Shown here: positions 32,157 to 36,390 of the stretch, piece after piece
How positions within the stretch are numbered: position 1 is the stretch's first letter
Layout of the letters: every line of letters starts with the position of its first letter
Source of the DNA: an uncultured Clostridia bacterium
GTDB lineage: Bacteria > Bacillota > Clostridia > Christensenellales > UBA1242
Direction of reading: 5' to 3'
NCBI GenBank assembly: GCA_905235475.1
Contig: CAJOLU010000001.1
Location: 102,917 to 139,306 of the forward strand
Length of the DNA stretch: 36,390 nt
Translations under genes and position numbers: made by a program
The notes under the pieces: model-generated
The model's input: the letters and a program-made list of their open reading frames with translations, nothing else
Told to the model about the DNA's origin: nothing
The model's database searches: none

Positions 32157-32832
32157 GTTTTTCTTCATTAACTTTTTCTTGTTCAAGTTTTTGCTGTTCA
32201 TCTCTTTTTTGTTTTTTGTTTTTTGTTCCAAAACTAAATATTTTTTCTTTAATGTCTGCTTTTAAGAAGAACCACAAGATGAGCATAATTTCCAAAACTG
32301 TTGGGATAAAAAATATCATCCACAAGTTGGTTGAATTAAAACTTAAAAATAACGAAAGAGTGACAAACCACAATATTCCAGAAATGGAAAAGAAATTTAG
32401 CAATTTTAAATGCCACACGCTAGACAAAACTGTTAACACGATGGCTGCAACTGGTAGGGCATAAATAAAGCATAAATATGCTTTTTGTGGAATGGGGTGG
32501 GCAAATATCATAATACCCACAAAACATAAAATAGCCACCAAGAAAACCAATCCCACAGAAAGTATAGGAACAATTATATGTCTTTTTTTGAATTTACGTT
32601 TTTGTTTTACCTTTTTAATATCGCCACTTTCATTCAAGAAATCATTTATTGTGATGCCATAAAAATCGGCTAGTTGTTTCAAAATAGCAAGATCTGGGAT
32701 ACATTCACCACGTTCCCATTTTGAAATAGACTTATCAGAGTAACTAATCATTTCCGCAAGTTCTGCTTGCGTTAGACCTCTTTGTTTTCTATATGCAATT
32801 AAATTCTTTGCAACAACTTCATTTATTTCCAT
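32143..32832 (-). CDS. XRE-family HTH regulator with four membrane segments (229 aa)
   Basis: The N-terminal HTH_XRE domain (~6-60: RKQRGLTQAELAEMISYSDKSISKWERGECIPDLAILKQLADFYGIT) is followed by a basic linker and four hydrophobic helices (from HIIVPILSVGLVFLVAILC to LEIMLILWFFLK). It ends in a Lys/Glu/Gln-rich tail. Membrane-tethered XRE proteins of this shape are common in Firmicutes, sensing unknown. No Shine-Dalgarno is present. TAAAAT ends 6 nt before the ATG (TTGCTA-17-TAAAAT), predicting a leaderless mRNA. A cluster of GTAGAA/TTCTAC half-sites just upstream of the -35 is a candidate autoregulatory operator. Confidence 0.85.
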   Translation of the reverse strand: MEINEVVAKNLIAYRKQRGLTQAELAEMISYSDKSISKWERGECIPDLAILKQLADFYGITINDFLNESGDIKKVKQKRKFKKRHIIVPILSVGLVFLVAILCFVGIMIFAHPIPQKAYLCFIYALPVAAIVLTVLSSVWHLKLLNFFSISGILWFVTLSLFLSFNSTNLWMIFFIPTVLEIMLILWFFLKADIKEKIFSFGTKNKKQKRDEQQKLEQEKVNEEKQKEL

Positions 32833-32838
32833 AGCTCT

Positions 32839-32867
32839 ATTTTAACATACGCAAAATTATTTAGCAA
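32839..32867 (-). promoter_or_regulatory. Promoter of the XRE gene (leaderless type)
   Basis: TTGCTA (32867-32862), 17-bp spacer, TAAAAT (32844-32839), then 6 nt to the ATG. Confidence 0.65.
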
Positions 32868-32877
32868 GCAAAAAAGG

Positions 32878-32935
32878 CTACCTAACGGTAGAATTTATTT
32901 TTCTACTAATTGGAGAGTTGGTTAAAATATTCTAC
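32878..32935. promoter_or_regulatory. Inverted repeats upstream of the XRE gene (candidate operator)
   Basis: CTACC-TAAC-GGTAG (32878-32891) overlaps a second dyad, GTAGAA-7-TTCTAC (32888-32906), and a third TTCTAC follows at 32930-32935. The first dyad is followed on the minus strand by CCTTTTTT and could alternatively be a short terminator. Confidence 0.45.
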
Positions 32936-32978
32936 AAAAACACTGAAAAAATTTAGAATATTATTTGCATAATTTCTA

Positions 32979-33007
32979 TTGCAAAGCACATAGTAAAATC
33001 ATAAAAT
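32979..33007 (+). promoter_or_regulatory. Promoter of the SGNH hydrolase gene
   Basis: TTGCAA (32979-32984), 17-bp spacer, TAAAAT (33002-33007). Confidence 0.55.
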
Positions 33008-33030
33008 AATTGCAAAAGGGGGGCAAAGAT

Positions 33031-33804
33031 ATGAATTATGTTTTTGGGAAAGAAGTAACTATTTTTGGTGACTCAATCACAAAAGGAATGTATTTTGATG
33101 GCTTAAAACCACAAAAAATTCAAAATTCTTTTGTTGAAATTCTTCAAAAAGAAGGAAATTTGAGCATAACAAACAATTCTGTTTTTGGTCAAACATTAAA
33201 AAGAGTTTATGAAAAAGGGATTATACAAACTTATGCATTGCAAAATGATGTAGATAACAGGGTGTGTGTGATTGCTCTTGGCGGAAATGATTCAGATTAT
33301 AATTGGCTGGAGGTTCAAAATGGCTCTGCCATAACATATGCACCAAAAACTAGTTTGGAAGAATTTTCCTTTATGCTGGAAAATCTGGTGGAGATTCTAA
33401 AAGAAAAAAATATTATCCCAATTTTGTGTTCACTTTGCCCAGTTGATTCTAATAGATATTTTGATAATGTGCTGGCTAAAAAGTTTGATGGAACAAAAAT
33501 ATTGGAGTTTTTGCATGGCGATAAACAAAATATCTATCGCTACCAAGAATTATATAACAATGAAATCATAAAATTGGCAATGAAAACGAACACAATATTT
33601 TTTGATTATCGCAAAGAGTTCTTAAAGAGAGCAGATTATACCCAACTTATGTGCTTGGATGGGATACACCCAAACGAGCAAGGGCATAAACTTATTGCTG
33701 AATTTGCACAAAAGTTTATGGAGGAAAAACAAAGCAGTGCACTTTTTAGCATATTTGCACATAATAATATAAAAATTCAACAAAACACTCAAAAAAATGG
33801 GTAA
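33031..33804 (+). CDS. SGNH/GDSL-family hydrolase (257 aa)
   Basis: Serine esterase/lipase-fold hydrolase. Block I is TIFGDSITKG with the catalytic Ser, block III LGGNDSDY carries the oxyanion Asn, and block V is DGIHPNEQGH with the Asp-His pair. No signal peptide is seen, so it is probably cytoplasmic and acts on a small ester or acyl substrate that the sequence does not reveal. An in-frame TTG at 33010 precedes the SD; AGGGGGG 7 nt before the ATG at 33031 decides the start. Monocistronic, with its own promoter and terminator. Confidence 0.85.
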   Translation: MNYVFGKEVTIFGDSITKGMYFDGLKPQKIQNSFVEILQKEGNLSITNNSVFGQTLKRVYEKGIIQTYALQNDVDNRVCVIALGGNDSDYNWLEVQNGSAITYAPKTSLEEFSFMLENLVEILKEKNIIPILCSLCPVDSNRYFDNVLAKKFDGTKILEFLHGDKQNIYRYQELYNNEIIKLAMKTNTIFFDYRKEFLKRADYTQLMCLDGIHPNEQGHKLIAEFAQKFMEEKQSSALFSIFAHNNIKIQQNTQKNG

Positions 33805-33806
33805 AT

Positions 33807-33826
33807 AAAGCGTGGTTTCACGCTTT
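33807..33826 (+). terminator. Terminator of the SGNH hydrolase gene
   Basis: 8-bp hairpin AAAGCGTG / CACGCTTT with loop GTTT, continuing into three more T. Confidence 0.88.
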
Positions 33827-33885
33827 TTTCTTTTATTTAAAAAATTTGTATATTAACATATTTGCCTATGATAAGTGGCGGAATT

Positions 33886-33916
33886 AAAAAAACTTGAGCA
33901 CAGAACTCAAGTTTTT
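33886..33916 (-). terminator. Terminator of tRNA-Leu
   Basis: On the minus strand CTCAAG-class hairpin (11-bp AAAAACTTGAG / CTCAAGTTTTT, 7-nt loop) ending in seven T, just after the tRNA 3' end. Confidence 0.85.
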
Positions 33917-33920
33917 AATT

Positions 33921-34007
<87 letters not shown>

Positions 34008-34078
34008 ATACCATTATTATATTACATTCAATGAAAAAAAGCAAGAACTTTTTATAAATTTTTTAAAATATAAACATA

Positions 34079-34107
34079 TTGACTTTTTTTGCTTTTTTTG
34101 CTATAAT
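34079..34107 (+). promoter_or_regulatory. Strong promoter-like sequence between tRNA-Leu and ferredoxin
   Basis: TTGACT (34079-34084), 17-bp T-rich spacer, TATAAT (34102-34107), very like the promoters of the small RNA cluster. Downstream, before the ferredoxin promoter, lies a perfect 8-bp dyad TATAGCAA-4-TTGCTATA at 34144-34163. No ORF starts here. It may produce a long ferredoxin leader or a small RNA. Confidence 0.5.
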
Positions 34108-34241
34108 TGTGTCAAAATAGGGTTTGTGTAAATACAACACTTATATAGCAATTTTTTGCTATAATGTGATAAAAAATGTGCACTTTATGAATTAATTTTA
34201 AAAAATTGGTCAAATTATGTAAGTTTTTTTTAAAATAAGTA

Positions 34242-34270
34242 TTGACAATAGTAAAAGTTCGTGTTATAGT
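34242..34270 (+). promoter_or_regulatory. Promoter of the ferredoxin gene
   Basis: TTGACA (34242-34247), 17-bp spacer, TATAGT (34265-34270). Confidence 0.75.
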
Positions 34271-34292
34271 GCAGAAAAAGAAGGAGGAAATT

Positions 34293-34463
34293 ATGGTAGA
34301 TAAAGAGAAATGTATTGGTTGTGGTGCTTGTGTTGCTTCTTGTCCAGTTAATGCAATTAAGCTTGGTAAAGATGGTCAAGCCGAAATTGATAAGGAAAAA
34401 TGTATTAAGTGTCACACATGCGAATCTATTTGTCCTATGGGAGCAATAAAAATTGAAGATTAA
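34293..34463 (+). CDS. 2[4Fe-4S] ferredoxin (56 aa)
   Basis: Clostridial-type low-potential electron carrier. Two CxxCxxCxxxCP motifs are complete: Cys7, 10, 13, 17 and Cys37, 40, 43, 47. Length matches classic clostridial ferredoxins, consistent with an anaerobe. The longer open frame from 34242 starts at the -35 box. The ATG at 34293 with AAGGAGG 6 nt upstream is the real start. It lies 17 nt before the Ppx-like gene, probably in one operon. Confidence 0.95.
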   Translation: MVDKEKCIGCGACVASCPVNAIKLGKDGQAEIDKEKCIKCHTCESICPMGAIKIED

Positions 34464-34480
34464 CAAGGGAAGTTGGTAAT

Positions 34481-36028
34481 ATGGAAGAACAAGAAATGAA
34501 TGTTACTAAACAAGAAAAGGAGAAAATCGCTCTTGTGGAGATTACTCCTTATCAGGTGAAGCTTGACCTTGCATGGTTTGCGCAAGACTCATTTGAAGTT
34601 TATGATGAATATAAAGAAGATTTAATGCTTCACGAAGATATAGAACGAGATGGTTTTATTAAACCAACTCAAGTTGCACATTGCAAAGAGGTTATAAAGA
34701 TGTTCCGTCGCTTATGTGACTGCCAAGGCATCAAAAAGAGCATAGCGTATGCCACATGTGATTTAAGAGCGGCAAAAAACCATTATGGGTTTTTGGATGA
34801 AATGGAACTATCCTCTGGTTTTAAGTTTAGATTATTAGGTGAAGATGAGGAAATTTCATTAATTCACACCGCCACAGTGAACACGCTAGATATCTCTAAG
34901 GGACTTGTTTTGTTTGTTGAAGAAGAGCAAACAAGAATTGTTGGTTACATTAGAAGACAAATTGTTGGAAGCCAAACTATTCCTTTTGGATATGAAAATC
35001 TATGCAAACTTTTTGTTCAAGGTGGAAACTATAAAGAACAGGCTAGTGTTATTAGTGAATTTATGCTAAAACAACTCCAATCAGCAAATTGGTTTGGCGA
35101 TTTGGAATTAACTGAAATTCAAGTTATTGGTGCTGGCGCAATATTTGAGGTTATGGGTAAAGTTAGCCGAAAGGGTAAGAAATATTCTTTGGATATGCCA
35201 CATAACTATCGAATGGAACTTGCTGATATGAACAATGTGTTTAATGCAATAACTGATTTAAAACTAGACAAAGATGCAAGAATTAAAGGTATATCAAAAC
35301 TATCTGTTGGTTCAATCGTTAGTGGGTTAGCCATTGTTCAAGCATTAATTAAGAAATATGGCATAACAAGCGTGTGTGTTTCAACATCTGGAATTGCAAC
35401 TGGAACATTGTTTAGCCACTGCGTTCCAATCACGCAAGAAAAGCCACTCCAAGACCTTTTGGGGTATAGTTTGGAAACAAACCAGAGATTTTATCAAGAA
35501 AATCAAAATAATGGATTCCATGTGTTTGAACTTTCAATGCTTTTGTTTAAGCAATTAAGGGTTATGCACAGACTTCCAAGAATGTATATAAAGCCACTTA
35601 AAATTGCAAGTTATATGTGTAATAGTGGTGCAAGAGTTAGATTCACAAACACTAAAAAAGATGCTTTGAGTGTGATTTTGCATTCACAAATTTATGGAGC
35701 ATCTCATAAGGATCTGGTTATTGCAGCATTTGTTGCTGGAACACAATATGTCGAGGAGTTCTCACTTGCAGAGTGGGTTAAATATAAAGACATTGTGAAT
35801 GATGAAGATTTGCAAGCAGTGAAATTTTTGGCAATACTTGTTCGAATTGCATCATGTTTTGATATTGCTGGGCAAGGTGCTGTGAAAGATATTGTTTGTG
35901 ATGTTTTGGGTGATTCTGTTATTATGAAAACAATCACAGAAGAAGACATTTCGTTTGAACTTAAACTTGCAAGTGAAGTTGGCACTGAATTTAAACACAT
36001 CTTTGGCAAAAATTTGGAATTGTTATAA
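34481..36028 (+). CDS. Degenerate Ppx/GppA-family protein (515 aa)
   Basis: The overall layout is that of exopolyphosphatase/GppA proteins: an ASKHA-type N-terminal half and a C-terminal HD-like helical domain. Retained landmarks include ATCDLRAAKN (family ATSALRDAxN), LLGEDEE (LSGEEEA) and VSTSGIATGTL (VSxxGLREG). The nucleotide/phosphate loops are lost: residues 18-30 VEITPYQVKLDL replace DIGSNS, and 136-143 LDISKGLV replace DIGGGST. In the C-terminal half the HD pair is replaced (SYMCNSG near residue 380), and no HHxxH-like cluster follows. Catalysis is doubtful, so a polyphosphate/(p)ppGpp-sensing or scaffold role is possible. A weak GGGAAG SD lies ~11 nt before the ATG at 34481; a second ATG at 34496 follows GGAAG. 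Homology is remote, so the assignment is moderate. Confidence 0.7.
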   Translation: MEEQEMNVTKQEKEKIALVEITPYQVKLDLAWFAQDSFEVYDEYKEDLMLHEDIERDGFIKPTQVAHCKEVIKMFRRLCDCQGIKKSIAYATCDLRAAKNHYGFLDEMELSSGFKFRLLGEDEEISLIHTATVNTLDISKGLVLFVEEEQTRIVGYIRRQIVGSQTIPFGYENLCKLFVQGGNYKEQASVISEFMLKQLQSANWFGDLELTEIQVIGAGAIFEVMGKVSRKGKKYSLDMPHNYRMELADMNNVFNAITDLKLDKDARIKGISKLSVGSIVSGLAIVQALIKKYGITSVCVSTSGIATGTLFSHCVPITQEKPLQDLLGYSLETNQRFYQENQNNGFHVFELSMLLFKQLRVMHRLPRMYIKPLKIASYMCNSGARVRFTNTKKDALSVILHSQIYGASHKDLVIAAFVAGTQYVEEFSLAEWVKYKDIVNDEDLQAVKFLAILVRIASCFDIAGQGAVKDIVCDVLGDSVIMKTITEEDISFELKLASEVGTEFKHIFGKNLELL

Positions 36029-36081
36029 ATGAAAAAATGCAGCAGTTTAGTCTTTGACTTTTAAAAAATTGCTAAATACTT

Positions 36082-36119
36082 AACGCTTTAACTTGAAAAA
36101 GTTGGAGTGTTATTTTTTT
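36082..36119 (+). terminator. Terminator after the Ppx-like gene
   Basis: 11-bp hairpin AACGCTTTAAC / GTTGGAGTGTT (with G-U pairs, 8-nt loop) followed by A and seven T. Confidence 0.75.
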
Positions 36120-36196
36120 ATTTTCGTTTAACCATTAAAAGTTACAAGTAAATTAACAATTTTTTAATTTTTGTGATAAATTCTATATAAATAATC

Positions 36197-36226
36197 TAGA
36201 CAAAATAAATTTTTCTATGCTATAAT
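36197..36226 (+). promoter_or_regulatory. Promoter of the lipoprotein gene
   Basis: TAGACA (36197-36202), 18-bp spacer, TATAAT (36221-36226). Confidence 0.6.
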
Positions 36227-36254
36227 AAAAATATAAATAGTGTGGAGGTGGACT

Positions 36255-36390
36255 ATGGAAACTAAAATAAGTTTAAAAAACATTTTAAGTGTTATGCTTG
36301 CTTTTGTTTGCATAATCTCTTGTGGATTATACTTAACCGCTTGTGGGAACAAGGGAGATGTTGACGGCACAATGAATATCCAACAAAATT
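36255..36390 (+). CDS. Lipoprotein, N-terminal part (runs off the window)
   Basis: METKISLKNILSVMLAFVC begins a signal peptide with a basic n-region and hydrophobic core, ending in a lipobox LTAC before GNKGDVDG. This predicts lipid attachment at the Cys and an extracytoplasmic protein anchored to the membrane. GGAGGTGG precedes the ATG. Too little mature sequence is present to name a family. Confidence 0.8.
   Translation, partial: METKISLKNILSVMLAFVCIISCGLYLTACGNKGDVDGTMNIQQN

Overview
This window comes from an AT-rich, Firmicutes-type chromosome, most likely an endospore-forming Clostridia lineage. The evidence is SpoIIE next to TilS, a MurB-PHP-WhiA-DnaE-PfkA block, ClpC-type and WalJ-type genes, long-form HPF, CCA-encoding tRNAs, and strong TTGACN/TATAAT promoters with T-tailed hairpin terminators. 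I cannot place it to genus from the sequence alone.

Layout. 1-1400: the tail of an unrecognised gene converges on a GNAT/YghO-like protein. 1493-2210: a six-tRNA operon (Pro, Asp, Met/Ile2, Phe, Thr, Tyr). 2159-2722: a rearranged scar anchored in the tRNA-Tyr 3' end, with a 139-bp direct duplication, inverted tRNA fragments and a 5'-truncated coding remnant. 2703-3330: three tandem minus-strand units, each with its own promoter, hairpins and terminator. These look like an undescribed small-RNA cluster; two share a 73-bp upstream repeat. 3442-10044: uvrC-uvrB-uvrA, the excision repair set, with the uvrA frame broken just before its first Walker A motif.

10139-18040: a NIF3-type PII-like protein, an orphan coiled-coil membrane protein, a diaminopentanoate-dehydrogenase-like oxidoreductase, an MTA/SAH deaminase-like amidohydrolase, a ClpC-like AAA+ protein without a visible ClpP-docking tripeptide, long HPF and a WalJ-like metallo-hydrolase. 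18191-24435: spoIIE (with a promoter of Spo0A-type 21-bp spacing), tilS, a flippase-like membrane protein and trpS. 24605-32126: a small membrane protein, then murB, a PHP hydrolase, whiA, dnaE and pfkA packed with short gaps or overlaps. 32143-36390: a membrane-anchored XRE regulator, an SGNH hydrolase, tRNA-Leu(AAG), a 2[4Fe-4S] ferredoxin, a degenerate Ppx/GppA-family protein and the start of a lipoprotein.

Three genes (GNAT, uvrC, XRE) lack a Shine-Dalgarno and have a -10 box exactly 6 nt before the ATG, which predicts leaderless mRNAs alongside ordinary SD-led genes. The strongest leads are the small-RNA cluster, the leaderless pattern, the degenerate Ppx-like protein, the uvrA frame break and the tRNA-derived scar.
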